A stretch of DNA of 64,000 nt, from NCBI GenBank assembly GCA_035048815.1, contig JAUCBN010000042.1, forward strand, positions 4,216,001 through 4,280,000, written 5' to 3'. Below the pieces are notes generated by a model. The model made no database searches, had not been told where the DNA came from, and was given only the letters and a program-made list of their open reading frames with translations. The position numbers and the translations under genes were made by a program. This DNA is from Abelmoschus esculentus (Eukaryota > Streptophyta > Magnoliopsida > Malvales > Malvaceae). This document shows positions 23,401 through 35,432 of this stretch, piece after piece (positions within the stretch are counted from its first letter, which is position 1; the number at the start of each line of letters is the position of its first letter).

Positions 23401-23865
23401 TTTAAGTTCCGATCATAACTGGGACCAAGATTAGATCTTGATTTTTTAGACCTGATACCCGGTGGGTACCCAATAGGATCGGGATTAATACCAAATATCC
23501 GGTATTGGTTTTCTTTTATTTATTTATTTATCAAACTTTTCTTTATTTATGAATATTATGAATATGATTAGTTTTAAAACTTTAATTTTCAAGCATACAA
23601 CATTCTAATTTTATTATTTAATATTATTATTGATGTTTAAAAAAAATCTCCAATTACTCAAATTTTATTAAAAATAAATTAATTGATCATGTACTCGGTA
23701 TTGGTACTGATTCTCACCAGTAGAAGGACCGATTCTTAAAATTTAAGACTCGATGTGATCAGGACCAGAACTAGTTTTAATTTCCAAGAATCGATGATTA
23801 TCGAAACCAGAACCGAGACTAAAGCCAATTCTATTTAAATTGGCCGGGTACCGATCTTGTTCACC
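23401..23865. repeat. Dispersed repeat, copy 2
   Basis: This is the second copy of the repeat that opens the window (1-425). It ends with 'ggtaccgatcttgttcacccct'. The last bases look like a hAT-type end. The left end was not resolved; similarity may begin somewhat before 23401. Confidence 0.6.
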
Positions 23866-25460
23866 CCTCGTAGTACCTTCGTTCTTATTTTGATCTTCTA
23901 TTGCCAACAGTACTGGACTGGACCATTAGGCCTGTCTATTTTCAGCAGTGTTTGCTTTTAAATTTGGCCCAATTATTAATACAATTTTATTATTTTTTCG
24001 ATTCTTTTCTGGGTTCAAGAATCTTCGCTGCGATTTCTCGTTAAATTTTTCATTTCAAATTTATTTTCCCAGCGAAAATTCTTGAACCCAATCTACGAAT
24101 TGGAATTAGAATTCTTGTGGTATTTACAACTTACCAAACTAATGTATCCCAGAAAGCTTTTTTAGTTATTAATTGTGCCCGATTTAGGATTAGATTGATC
24201 ATCTTCCTCATTAGAACCACTCGTTGAATTCAGATAAGAAATAAATTTAGACAGAAAGATTAAATGTGTTTAAAATATGGGTTAAATTCAAACTCGAATA
24301 TTCAAGACTCGAACCTAACCTATTTTTTTTAATTTATAATACATTGTATCGTAGTGTTATTTTATTTTATATGTTTTATAATTTATATCACTTAAATATT
24401 ATATATTTAAAACGATGCATGAAACTACGATATAAAGATTAAAATATATTAATTTATATCACTTAAATATATGTTTTAATTTCCGTGCTTAAAGTTGGTG
24501 GAAAAAACATGCAACTTTGTTTAGCATTAATGTTTAAGAATGGTACGTACCTTTAATAAATATTAAATATTCTATTAATAAATAAATAATAAATGTTAAT
24601 AATATAATATAAAAAATTAAATTTAGTAGCCGAATTTTCTGATTTCCGAATCAACCTTGCGTGGAAAGAACAAAGATAACTTCTTCGTTATGAAGAAAAG
24701 CACAAAGCTCCAATGTCTATTCATGTAATTGGATGAATTTAAAGCATATATTTTTTTAATATTTTTCTTTAAATCTAAAAAAAATACCTTTTTGTTAGTT
24801 TATTTTCCAAAATTTAAACTATTATTCTAACAAAATTTAAAACCCCTCAAAATATCACATTTTTAATATAATATTGTTTAAAATTATCATTTAATGTATC
24901 GACAAAATAAATTTTAATTCTATAAACGAAATTAACACTGATATTTATTTTAAATATATTTTTGTTATATTAAATGTAAATTAAATATACTTTTACAATA
25001 TTCTGAAGTAATATTTTTTAGATATATGGATAATTTTGATTGATTTATATTTGTTATAGAAAAGTTTATTTACAACAAAAGGGAGAGGAAAGCTTTGACT
25101 GACTGAAAACCACTTATAAAGTAAAGAAAATGGAGAGATTAATTAAAAGAAAAACAGCAAATTAAAGTGTCTTTTGAAACTTGCACATTAAGAAACTTCC
25201 TAGACATATGGGAGTAATTATAAAATCATTTATAAAATTAAATATTTTATTATTATTATATCAAATAATAATTTTATATACCAACAATCCGTTAGTTTAA
25301 TAGTACGACGTATTAGAAATTTTAAGTAAGATAATAAGAGATTTGAGTTAAAATTATGTGAATTGAGCTTCTGCATTCGAATTAGTCAATTAATTAATTA
25401 AATATTAGTCGGTTAATTTGGTTCGGTAAACTTTAACTAATTAGCCAGAGCGTCATTAAA
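23866..25460. other. AT-rich intergenic stretch with one near-perfect hairpin
   Basis: No gene is visible. A 20-bp stem with one mismatch lies at 24011-24030 and 24070-24089. Repetitive 'atataaagattaaaatatatt' words occur at 24380-24480. The end of this stretch is the upstream region of the NAC gene. Confidence 0.4.
24011..24089. repeat. Small hairpin, 20-bp stem and 39-nt loop
   Basis: The left arm GGGTTCAAGAATCTTCGCTG pairs with the right arm CAGCGAAAATTCTTGAACCC, with one mismatch. Pairing stops shortly outside the stem. It could be a tiny fold-back element or a small-RNA precursor. It matches no miRNA that I know. Confidence 0.5.
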
Positions 25461-25467
25461 TATAAAG
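25461..25467 (+). promoter_or_regulatory. Probable TATA box of the NAC gene
   Basis: TATAAAG lies 136 bases before the start codon at 25597, so transcription would begin near 25490. A second TATAAAT at 25505-25511 is an alternative. Confidence 0.4.
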
Positions 25468-25596
25468 AGGGACCATTGATATCCTTTTCTTCATCTTTTT
25501 GACCCTATAAATGTTGTCAACTTTCAATGGCCATTGCTTGACACTGCAACCTCTCATCTTGCAGCGGAAGAAAGGCAGAGTTTACTGAAGGAGGAT

Positions 25597-26819
25597 ATGA
25601 ACAATCTGTCGCTGAATGGACTGAGAACATTGCCGCCGGGGTTCCGGTTCCAGCCGACCGACGAAGAGCTGGTTTTTCAGTATTTGAAATGCAAGGTCTT
25701 CTCCTATCCTTTGCCTGCTTCTATCATCCCCGACATCAATGTCTGCAACTTTGATCCCTGGGATTTGCCTGGTAACACTTCCTTTTTTCTGCTTATTGCG
25801 TTTCAATTACGATGAATATCGATTCGATACCGTAAAATAGTGACAGTTGAATTTTTTTCTAACTTTGCATGCATTATCAGCTATGGAGGGTTATTAAACA
25901 TATTCGTGTCAGATCGATACTTATATTCGAGTCCGAATTTCTAGTCTTGTATGCATACCAGTAAGAGGCCACCCTATGGAATTTGCTCTTGGATGTAGGG
26001 ATATGATTCATAGTTATGTTATTTGAACTCATGGATATGATTTTGATGTATTTGGCAGTTGATATTTCTGTACTCATATCTAAATATATTTCAAAAAATA
26101 CGAAAAATCAAATTCGAAATAATATAAGGTTATAGTTTTTTCAATGAAAATTATTCTGGTCTTTTTTTTGTAGGTGAGATGGAAGACGGAAGGTATTTTT
26201 TCAGCACGAAGGAGGCCAAGTATCGAACCGGGAACCGGATAAACCGAGCGACTGCTTCCGGGTATTGGAAGGCAACCGGTTCGGATAAGCAAATAATATC
26301 AAGGAGAAACCAAGTAGCAGGGATGAGAAAAACCCTAGTTTTCCACATGGGGAAGCCTCCACATGGATCAAGAACAGATTGGATCATGCATGAATATCGT
26401 CTAGTTTCCGTATCAAACAGTATCGAACCGGTCTGTAATATAACACTTACACTCAAATTCGAATAATAGCGAACCGGTCTCGTTACTGTTAGTCTCTAAT
26501 TTGGATTTTTTTTATTTGTTTGCAGAATTATTTGAACCATAAGATGGACAAGTGGGTTCTGTGCCATATATTTATGAAGAAAACAAGTAAGAACAGTAGT
26601 GATGAGGAGGAGAACATGCAGAATTTTTGTAATAATAATACTAACGAGAAAAACGTGAAAAAAACTAAGGCATTGGTTCATAAGATACAGCCAAAAATGT
26701 ATGATTTTATGAGAGAAAATGATGACATAATAGCTGAGTCATCATCTTCTTCTTCTTCTTCAAGTTGGAGCAGTGATATCACTGAGGTTTCTTCAAGTGC
26801 ATGCAGCAGGCAGTATTGA
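25597..26819 (+). CDS. NAC083: NAC transcription factor, NAC083/VNI2-like
   Basis: Three exons, 25597-25771, 26174-26430 and 26526-26819, join to 241 residues. The two-intron layout is standard for NAC genes. The NAC domain shows subdomain A (LPPGFRFQPTDEELVFQYLK), then YFFSTKEAKY, GYWKATGSDK, KTLVFHMGKPPHGSRTDW with MHEYRL, and WVLCHIFMKK. The C-terminal part is short and variable, with Asn-rich and poly-Ser tracts, the latter coded by a TCT-type microsatellite near 26741-26765. The wording GKPPHGSRTDWIMHEYRL and the length match Arabidopsis NAC083 (VNI2), a nuclear factor of xylem-vessel and leaf-ageing control. The first ATG in frame was chosen; no ATG precedes it in the open frame. PTDEEL is preceded by Gln where most NACs have His. 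Orthology is inferred from memory. Confidence 0.88.
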
Positions 26820-29083
26820 AGACAGCAGTCTTTCTGTTGCTGTAATAATCTTGTATAACTGCTGTGTTGGTCACTGCTGTTTTCTCTAATATTTTTCTGT
26901 TTAATATAATTAAGGTTATTGCTTTTTAATCTGGTATTAGTATCGGTCTATATTTGATTTTTGGAATCTATATAAATATTATTATATAATATAGTTTGGT
27001 GGTGAATAATTCTGAGAAAAGAGAGAGTTGGTCCTTCAAATTAGAACCTTGTATGGAAAAGGCAATTCATTTTTCTCAGAGAAAACAAAATGATGTATAT
27101 ATCCATATACTTTGATAGTCGACGCAATTAATTTTAGGGTTAAAATTTTAGGGTTTAGGGTTATAGGATAAAGGATATTAAAATTTAAGTTTTATAGTTA
27201 TAATTTAAAATCTAAGGTTTGAGATTTAAGTGTTAGTATTAAACTATAAATTTAGGTTATTTTATAGTTTAAATATACTGATGTATTTATATTTCAAATC
27301 TTTTTATGTTACTTGAGTGCGAATCGTTTATCTCTTTCTCATACCTCCATTCGTGCCGGCATGATAAAGAGGTAAATGATTTTTACTCATGTTACTTTTA
27401 TTTATGTTGGGTAAAAATCATTTTTCTCTTTATGGTGCATCCTTCTGTGCCTCTTTTGAAATTCTTTAAAAAAATTAAATTTCTAACCCTAACACTTATT
27501 TTTTATATCTTACACCCTAAACCCTAAAAAATAAACCCTACTTTTAATTTTCTAAACCCTAACCATAAATCTTAACCCTAAACCCTCTAATATAAAATAG
27601 AACCATGAAAAGAAACATTAAAAAAAATTGGAAATGATTTCCACCCATTTGTGTTTTTGTCAAAAGTTAGATTCTGAGCCGAAAGCATATTGGATTCCAA
27701 GTTCTTTATAGCTATTTAACGCAGACCGAGCTCAATATATACACCAGATACTGAATCTCTTTGCACACCAGAAACTGACAAGTGGAATCTATTTCTTACT
27801 CAAATATGAACTTTAAAGAATAAAATATAATTTTATTAGTCTATACTCGAATTACGTATTGATATGAATTTCAAAGAATCTTCAAATCCATTCCTCATCA
27901 AGAAACCGGCTGCGTTATCGTCGAATTTCAGAATATATGGCATCGTGAGAGGGAACTAACCAGATCTTTCTTTTCCCACAAGAAATAAGTTGCCTATTGA
28001 AGCAGATCCTTCTGTCCAGAAGACACATCCAGATTAAACGTTTAGCTTCACTAACATCGGGAAAACATTCCACTTTTGCAAACAAATTAGATATTCGGAT
28101 AGGGTTTTGAGGCAGTCTCCTTTGGCTATCCTCACTGGCTCTTATCTGCCATGCCTGACCTGTTTCTCTTCCGACTGTGTTCCAATCCTAAACTCAAGAC
28201 ACTTGAACTAAAGATACGATGCAAATGAATTGTTTCCAGGCTAGCATGTTACCTTATCCGGGATACAAGCCAAGTTTCAGGTTCAAACTCTGTTCTTCTT
28301 CAAAGCACTTAAATGCATATGTACACACACATAGAATTAGATATCCATACCATAGAATTCTAGGCTATAGAAGAAAGGTATATTCAACACAAGATGTATA
28401 TGTCCGACATGACTCACGAGTATATAAACGTAGAAGGCAAATAAGTAGAAATTCAGACATCGATATAAATCCTAAAACGCGATCAAAACGACGAGAGGAA
28501 GTTAAAGAAGATTAGGATCACAACATTTACAAATAGAGTGCATATATCTGAAGTAGTCTTAAAGTGCATTCAAAATAAACAGTTTGAAGAGGAAACAACT
28601 TCAAATACAGAATCCCCAAGAACCAGAGTCAAGAAACACGTATTGTGTGATTGCTCCATTGTCATGTTACCCGGACTCATGGTAATTGTCGGATACAGTA
28701 TGTGTCCAACACGAGTATATTCGATTTAGTTAAAGTTTTCCCATACATTTAAATGATAATACCCTCGTACTAATGTCTGAATAACTGCCGAATAGCACAG
28801 ATGCATTCCATTTCATTGTCAAGAAGAATAAGGAAACCAAAGAATATGATTGAAATTGCCTAACAACAATGAAAACCCTGATAACTTCTTATTGTTTTCC
28901 ATTAAAGCTTCCAACAATTGTTAGCTCAATCAGACAAAAAAATTCTCCTACAAAATTCTCCTACTTTCACTAGATAAGCATCAAAAAAAGCTAAAAAGGG
29001 GTCAAATTCTTAAATTGCTATTGCCATGGCTTACAAAATTCTGATTTCAAAGATTCGTATAAGGCTAACAAGGGTGAAAAATG
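26820..29083. other. Intergenic region with telomere-like words and a diffuse repeat
   Basis: About 26820-26960 is probably the NAC 3' untranslated region. At 27130-27180 'agggtttagggtta' words and at 27485-27590 'ccctaaaccct' words are in inverted relation, flanking a 300-bp AT-rich centre. 27680-28960 has moderate GC but no recognisable protein; the 98-codon frame at 28219 is lysine/arginine-rich without a motif. 'catgttacc', 'ggactc' and 'gtgtccaacacgag' words at 28245-28410 and 28660-28715 suggest a second dispersed repeat. The right edge should hold the 3' untranslated region of the SAM gene. Confidence 0.4.
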
Positions 29084-29908
29084 TTAGGAAAAGCCTTTAC
29101 CGAGCCTCTGGATTGCGTTAAAGAGTTTCCTTCTCGAACCAACTGCATTTATTCCCATATCCTTCAAATCTTCCAGCGTCAACAATGGCAAGATCTCCTC
29201 GTCTACTTCATGGATCTCGAAAACTGGGGCGTATCGCCCTAGACCCAAACTTTCTAACCATGTTCTAATCCCATCTTCTTCACACCTTCTTTGATTATTT
29301 CCATGATAAAAATCTCGCCTTTCTTTGCCATTAATGCCCAAATTGTCCAAAGAATGGAGATGATGACTCTGCACTCTCAAGGGGCTTTCGCTGTTCTCCC
29401 TGTCGAAGTCATCGGTATCTGCACCGCCGCTGTGTTTTTCATCGGTTTCTATATTACTGTTCGAAACCCAATTGGACCGGACCCGTTTGGCGGCGGGGCC
29501 CCGTTTCTTGGAATCTTTGACCCTCCAGCTACCAATGGCCACGCCATCTAAATTGTTTGCGTTGTTGTTGTTAGCTTCTCCTGCGCCATTGAGGATTTGG
29601 TTCTTAGCGTTGAACTCAGTGCTGAGATTGGTCTTGGCGCGAGTCTTGGACGATTTGCCACTCGCGGCGGCGTCTGAGGGGTTCAAGGAATGGTGGTGGG
29701 ACGGATGTTTCCATTGCTTGGGGACGGAAGCTGCGGCGGAAGAGGACTGTCTCCGGGTATGCGAATCGCGCAGTTGGTCGCCGCCAATGTCGCCTAACCG
29801 AACGCTGGGTCTTCTCTGGCGTTTCGAACCGACGGTATCGGGTAAAGCCACCGGTACGGACCCCTCGCCGCCGTTTGCCTGGCCGTCCGATGGCTGTATA
29901 TCAGCCAT
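29084..29908 (-). CDS. SAM (sterile alpha motif) domain protein
   Basis: A single exon encodes 274 residues. The N-terminal two thirds are polar and low in complexity: MADIQPSDGQANGGEG, then KRQRRPSVRLGDIGGDQLRD, a His-rich patch, poly-Asn and a basic KKRGPAAKRVRSNW that could direct it to the nucleus. A SAM domain fills about residues 212-271, with IRTWLESLGLGRYAPVFEIH, EVDEEILPLLTLEDLKDMGI and GSRRKLFNAIQRL. SAM domains form helical homo- or hetero-oligomers, and some bind RNA. Plants have a small family of such proteins of unknown function, and I cannot name a tested role. The start is the first ATG. GC is higher than in the surroundings. A GTAAAG word near the end could be a splice donor, but the short KGFS ending looks normal for the family. 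Confidence 0.82.
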   Translation of the reverse strand: MADIQPSDGQANGGEGSVPVALPDTVGSKRQRRPSVRLGDIGGDQLRDSHTRRQSSSAAASVPKQWKHPSHHHSLNPSDAAASGKSSKTRAKTNLSTEFNAKNQILNGAGEANNNNANNLDGVAIGSWRVKDSKKRGPAAKRVRSNWVSNSNIETDEKHSGGADTDDFDRENSESPLRVQSHHLHSLDNLGINGKERRDFYHGNNQRRCEEDGIRTWLESLGLGRYAPVFEIHEVDEEILPLLTLEDLKDMGINAVGSRRKLFNAIQRLGKGFS

Positions 29909-31654
29909 GTTTACTTGCTTAGGTTTCTGTTTTGATGGGTTTGATTTTATTTTTGAGGCTCTAAAATGAAAATGTTAAGGCTAACTTAAGTTAGAATGAA
30001 CAGGAGCCGTTGGATGAGTGTTCTCGTTAAATAATATAATCTCAACCGTTGGAATGAAGAAAAAACATAAAAATTGAAACCGGAAAAGAAATATCCGATT
30101 AACACTAAACTCATTATTATATCTTACAATTATTTGATGAAAGAAATATTTAATGAAAATTATGTTATAGTATAGTTTAATAATAATTTAGTTTTTAAAA
30201 TTATTATATTATATTAATTTGATTTTAAAAATTATAGATAATTAATCTTGATATATGACGAAAATTTAAAAATTTTAATTAAATTGACATCAATTTAATT
30301 GTAATACCGTTAGTTATTTCAATACCAAGACACAAAAGAACAACATTAAAAATAAAATATCTGCATAATTAAAAAATAAAAAATCTTGTTAATATGGTCC
30401 GTAAAGATTTTTAAATCATCGTAGAAGTGAATGAAAAAGAAATAAAACCCTTGATTCTTTTTATCGTTTCCGTCGCTTAAAATTTCATTTTGAATCGCGA
30501 CCCCATATTCCACTCTCTTACCTGGATTGAATTATGTCTTATTAAAATTAAATTATATAATATAATAATTTTAAAAATTAAAACTGTTATTAAATCACGT
30601 TATATTATAATTTCTGTTAAATATTTAACGGTCTATGACCAAAACGATAACTAAATAAAATGTTAATGATAGTTTTGATAAAAAAAATTAGTTACATGAC
30701 CAAAATAAAAAAAATGATTATAGTTGTTTTTCCTATGAAAAATAATTTAATTAAAATTTTATTTTAAATAATTATTAATTATATTTTAAGTCTTTGAGAT
30801 TTTTAATTTTTATTAATTAAGTTAATGGTGTTCAACAATGTTAAGCATTAGTGATGTTCAACGATATTCGACGCTCGTAAAATTTTCCTAAACAAAAACT
30901 TTGTTATTCTCTATTAATTATTTTAATATCAAAACATATGCATTATATTTTGATCGTAATTTAAAACATTTTTTAAAAAATAATTCTTTATATAATTAAT
31001 GAAGTGATTATATCTACTAACAGACGATTAATAATTAATAGATATATTCTATTTGTGTATCAGTTATCTCATACTGAAGTAATCGTATCTATCGAGCTAT
31101 CATATTTGTTAATTACTGAATTTAGATTTTAGAGACAATAGTATCGCGTGCAAAAGTGGTTAGAGGGTGTATTAAGAGGATGTAATTTCAAAATTTTTAA
31201 ATACAGAATTAAGATCAAAGGATAAAATGGATAATTTTAAGAATAAAACTCATAATATCAGATCATGTTTTAATTTTAATTATATAGTGACTTGATATAA
31301 TTTACTCCAAAAAAATACGGAGAAGCACTCTACGATACGACGACGTCTATATGTGCTTCGATGTGTTGCATAAGTCAACACTGGTCTGAATTTTGCTGTT
31401 ATTCAAAGCAACGGCCCAGATCCATTTGATGGAACGACATTTGTATGACTAAGGCCCTTTCCCAATATGGCTGAGAAATTTTATTGATAAGATATTAGGT
31501 TCATCATTAAAGTTTAAGGTTAAATTTAAGGTTTGAGTTTAAAAAGTTTATAGTTAATGATTATAATTTAATTTTAGTATTAAGTCACAGAAAGGAACAC
31601 CAAGAAAGGTAAAGGATTTTTGTCCACAATTTGAGCTAATTACCAATAAATAAG
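29909..31654. other. Upstream region of the SAM-domain gene and AT-rich DNA
   Basis: The first 100-200 bases should hold the leader and promoter. The rest is AT-rich with short frames only. No end-defined repeat was found. Confidence 0.35.
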
Positions 31655-32395
31655 TATGTAAATGAACCGAACGAACACAAATAAGGGTGTGTTTATGTTC
31701 GTTAGTTTAACTTTAATCGAACAAATGAATGAACACGAACATAAACGAACACAAAATTTCGTGTTCGTTTACGTTCGTTCGTTTAAATGACAAACGAACA
31801 AACATAAATGAACGTAAACGAACGAATATAAACGAACATAAATAACATATATAATGTGTTAAATATTTAATATTTTGGATTAATACGATTAATTCAACTA
31901 ATTAATTGATTTTAAACCAAATTAATTGATAATTAAAATTATAAAAAAAACTCTTAATTATTAGACAAAACTTAAAATTTAACTGATTACCCAATTTTGT
32001 TTTGGTTCGATCGGTTAGCTCGGTTTAATAGAACAATGAACACTCCTAGCTTATAACAAGGAAGTTTTTATCAAGTCATACAATAAGACTTCTCAACTCG
32101 AGTAACTCAAATTTTTTTACTCAACTTGACTTGAGTTACCCACCCTTAGACATATGTGAATAAATTTAAACGATATTAAACGAATAAATTACCGAACTTT
32201 TATGAACATAAATGAACGGATTACCGAACGTTCACAAACATAAATGAACGAACGAGTCCTTTGTTCGTAGTCATTTGTTTAATTAAACAAACGAAAAATC
32301 TTATTCATGTTCGTTTGTTTAATAAATAATCAACATAAATGAACTTTCCACCGAATAATTCACAAACAATTCGTTGAACGTTCGATTCGTTTATG
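31655..32395. mobile_element. hAT-like element of the 'GAACG' family, decayed
   Basis: The block is full of 'gaacgaacata' and 'tgttcgtttgttt' words in both orientations, for example at 31694-31860 and 32160-32390. Its right edge 'gattcgtttatgtcccta' resembles the complement of the left end of the element at 49803 ('tagggtataaacgaaccg'). No transposase frame and no target duplication were found, so the edges are approximate. Confidence 0.5.
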
Positions 32396-34543
32396 TCCCT
32401 AAAAATAAGTGAGTGCAAAAGCAATGGTCGATTTCATTGTTTCATGTGCTAACAAATATAGTGTAGTCTCTTTCATGGAAGTATGGGCACCGGGCAAAGG
32501 ACGAGGTAAAACCCTAGGAACCAACTGCTAGATGCTTTCATTGCTCCACCTTAAATCCCTTTCATAATTAATCAGAGATCGGAACATGTTTTTTGGTAAA
32601 CTTTTCAAGGACAGGTCGAGGTCAGACTTAAATGAAAGTCATCTCATCACACCTAGATATATTTATTAAAATACAGTTTAATTTTGTTATTATTTTTTTT
32701 CCGGGTCAACGAGTTTAATCAATTTTTTTAAAAAAATCTAAAATAGAGTCAAAACGAGTTGGGACCTCTACGTTTTGGGTCGGGTTAGATGGCAAAAAAC
32801 CCGTCATACTATGCCCCGTTGCCATCCTACAATCGTTCATAATTTGTCGAGTCGACAAAGAAGATACTTTATATATTCATATGCATATTTTACGTGTGAA
32901 TCGCATGAGTTAGGAATAATGGATACTTTATTTTCATGGTATTGGACCACCTATAAAAATCCTTAATGAAATTTGTCGAACCATATTTGCCTTCATGGCT
33001 GTCGTGTTCGCCGATATCATGTGCTTGCATGTGTAGTCAGTTGGTCGGAGGGATGGGCATTGCTCGTCACATATAGAAAGGACCCAAGGGGAATGGATGC
33101 TCAGTGTTACGTCGTCTTCTCAATTAAACCAAATTCTAGCAGCAGCCAGCAGTCAATTTGTTTTCCAGTGCCATGGAGTACTACATTGAATGTTGTAAGA
33201 AAAAACACCATTGCCCTACATGTTGAATCAATGAATATTGCCATACGTTTGAATCGTTTACTATTTTGATTTCATATCTTTTTACGTAAAGTTTCGAGCC
33301 TCGGGAGTGTAAAAAATAAGTATTGACTCGATTTTTTAAGAACCGAAGCTTAACCACTACTAGACATCTAAAAAACCTCCAAATTCAGAACCACACTCGT
33401 ACACGGGTTGAGTGACCTGCTCAGTCCGGTAGGCTGCAACCTGACCTAACCCTAACCAGGTATGCTCCGAACATTTACCCTTTAATACTTATTTCACCTC
33501 TGTTTACTTTTGGTGGACCAGCTCCTACGTACTGTCTATACGAGCCCCGGTGCTATATGGGGCAAGACCAGCCGATGTCGTGTCGACTGTCTTAAAAGCT
33601 ACCGATAAGAAAGATTCCATCAAGAGTCCAAGAGTGTTTATATAGAACCTAAAAGCACACCTGAGCCAATTGCAAATCTATTACCCCCTAATAGCCCAGC
33701 TGCTTTTGGTCCTAAACCCCAAAGGACTGGTTTCAAGAATGCGTGTTAGAAACTTATAATTGTACCCAATGAAGGGACCATTCTGTTGCTGTCCCTGAAG
33801 CTTGCTTGGAGAGAAATGTTCATTTTACAAATATAATATTTCTTCTGGTCAGAATCAGACATCCCATGAGGCTCCAAGGCAGACATTTGCTTAGGTTATG
33901 GTCCCAGTGTTGTTGTATTTGTTTCAAGAAGACAAGTGGTGTTTGTATATGTATATATATTACTTGCTTAGCTAGGATTTTAAATTTGGATAAGAAAAAT
34001 AAGTGTTTTTAAGGTTGGACCAATTGATAAATTGGATTATATTATAAAGTCAAAATAAAAACATTATTGAGTGCCGGTCATAGAGTCAAACTATACAAAG
34101 ATGAAACGAAGAGACAAATATATTTATTTGATTTTGGCCGACTAGATTCGACAAGATTAATAAAAGTTTATCATTATTTCGATCAATCCATTTTGGCAAG
34201 GGCTTTACGAATTTTACAAATATAAATAAAGAAATAAATGTATTTGTCTTTGGTTTAAGTATTCAAAGAAAATAATAAAAAAATTTTGTTCTTATTTAAA
34301 ATTTTGATCTAATTTAATTTTAAATATAATCAGATATATAACTACGAACATCGAGATTTTTAGTTAAACCTGTAGGCCAACACTGTCCATTGCAATTTAA
34401 TAATCCTCGTCGTTATCTTTTTATCTACAACAACCATGGCCAACATTTTGGTTAAACCCCCTGGGTTAGGTACTTAAGCTTTTTTTTATTCGGACAAGAG
34501 CTCCAGAGATACACCAAATATCCAAATTATTAATAAATAAATA
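32396..34543. other. Intergenic region of mixed composition, no gene recognised
   Basis: GC is moderate between 32780 and 33930. Open frames of 63-98 codons carry no motif. Phrases such as 'gggtcgggttagatggc' (32778) look like hAT-MITE interiors. A short inverted pair GGGACCAT/ATGGTCCC sits at 33774 and 33899. Nothing here supports a gene. Confidence 0.35.
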
Positions 34544-35423
34544 GGCATAAAGATAATTTTCACCCTTAACGTTTATAATTTTTGTCATTTTGGTCCCTAT
34601 TCTTTTTGGGATAAATTTAGCCCTTGATCTATGTTTTTTAACAAATAACTCATTTTTTAACTACCATGATAATTGAACCGTTAAAAATTTAATAATGGTA
34701 ACATATCATATATATGTGATAATATATTTTAAATGACATATAATCTAACCTATTAAATATATACATATATATAGAATATAATTTTATTCCAGTATAAAAT
34801 ATAAAAAAAATTAAAATTTAAATAAAATATTAAAAATTAATTAAATACAAAACAAAAATTTACTAAATATTCTCAACCCTAACTAAACTAAAATATCTTT
34901 ATAAAACCCTAAAACTCCGATTTAGATTAAAACTAAAATACCTAAATTCTAAATTAAAATAATAAAAATTCAATTGATTATTATCAAAAAAATTTATCTT
35001 TGATTCACCGGTAACAAACTATACAAAACACTTTCTTCTCAGATTATATTCATATCTTTTTAGATAAAATTTTGATTTTACTATAGTTAAGGTTGAAAAT
35101 AATTAGTAGCCTTTTGTTTTAGATTTAATTAATTTTTAATATTTTATTTAAATTTTAATTATTTTATATTTTTAGATTGGAATAAAACTATATCCCGCGT
35201 TTATGTATTTGATATAATAGATGTTAAGTCATTTAAAATATATTATTACATATATATGACATGTCATCATTACTAAATATTTAACGGTTCAGTTATCATG
35301 GTAGTTAAAAAATGAGTTATTTGTTAAAAAGATAAAGGTCAAAGGGCTAAATTTATCAAAAAAATAATAAAGGCTAAAATAACCAAAATTATAAACGTTA
35401 AGGGTGAAAACTATCTTTATGCC
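34544..35423. mobile_element. Mutator-type fold-back MITE, 880 bp, copy A
   Basis: Perfect 9-bp direct repeats AAATAAATA flank it at 34535-34543 and 35424-35432. The terminal inverted repeats start GGCATAAAGATAATTTTCAC (left) and GGCATAAAGATAGTTTTCAC (complement of right). They run for over 200 bp with matched phrases such as 'taacgtttataatttttg', 'ggataaatttagccct', 'aactcattttttaacta' and 'catatatatgtgata'. There is no open frame of note. Copy B at 61620 and a degenerate copy C at about 38010 belong to the same family. Confidence 0.9.
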
Positions 35424-35432
35424 AAATAAATA

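Noticed and set aside
25534..25596. 21-residue N-terminal extension of the NAC protein
   Set aside because: The extended frame has no ATG; the first ATG at 25597 gives the normal NAC start.
29291..29969. 86- and 165-codon + strand frames
   Set aside because: They are antisense shadows of the GC-richer SAM-domain exon and show no domain.
33770..33910. Possible miRNA precursor (GGGACCAT...ATGGTCCC)
   Set aside because: Only 8 outer and about 7 inner bases pair, with an unpaired middle of 17 or more; too weak for a precursor.
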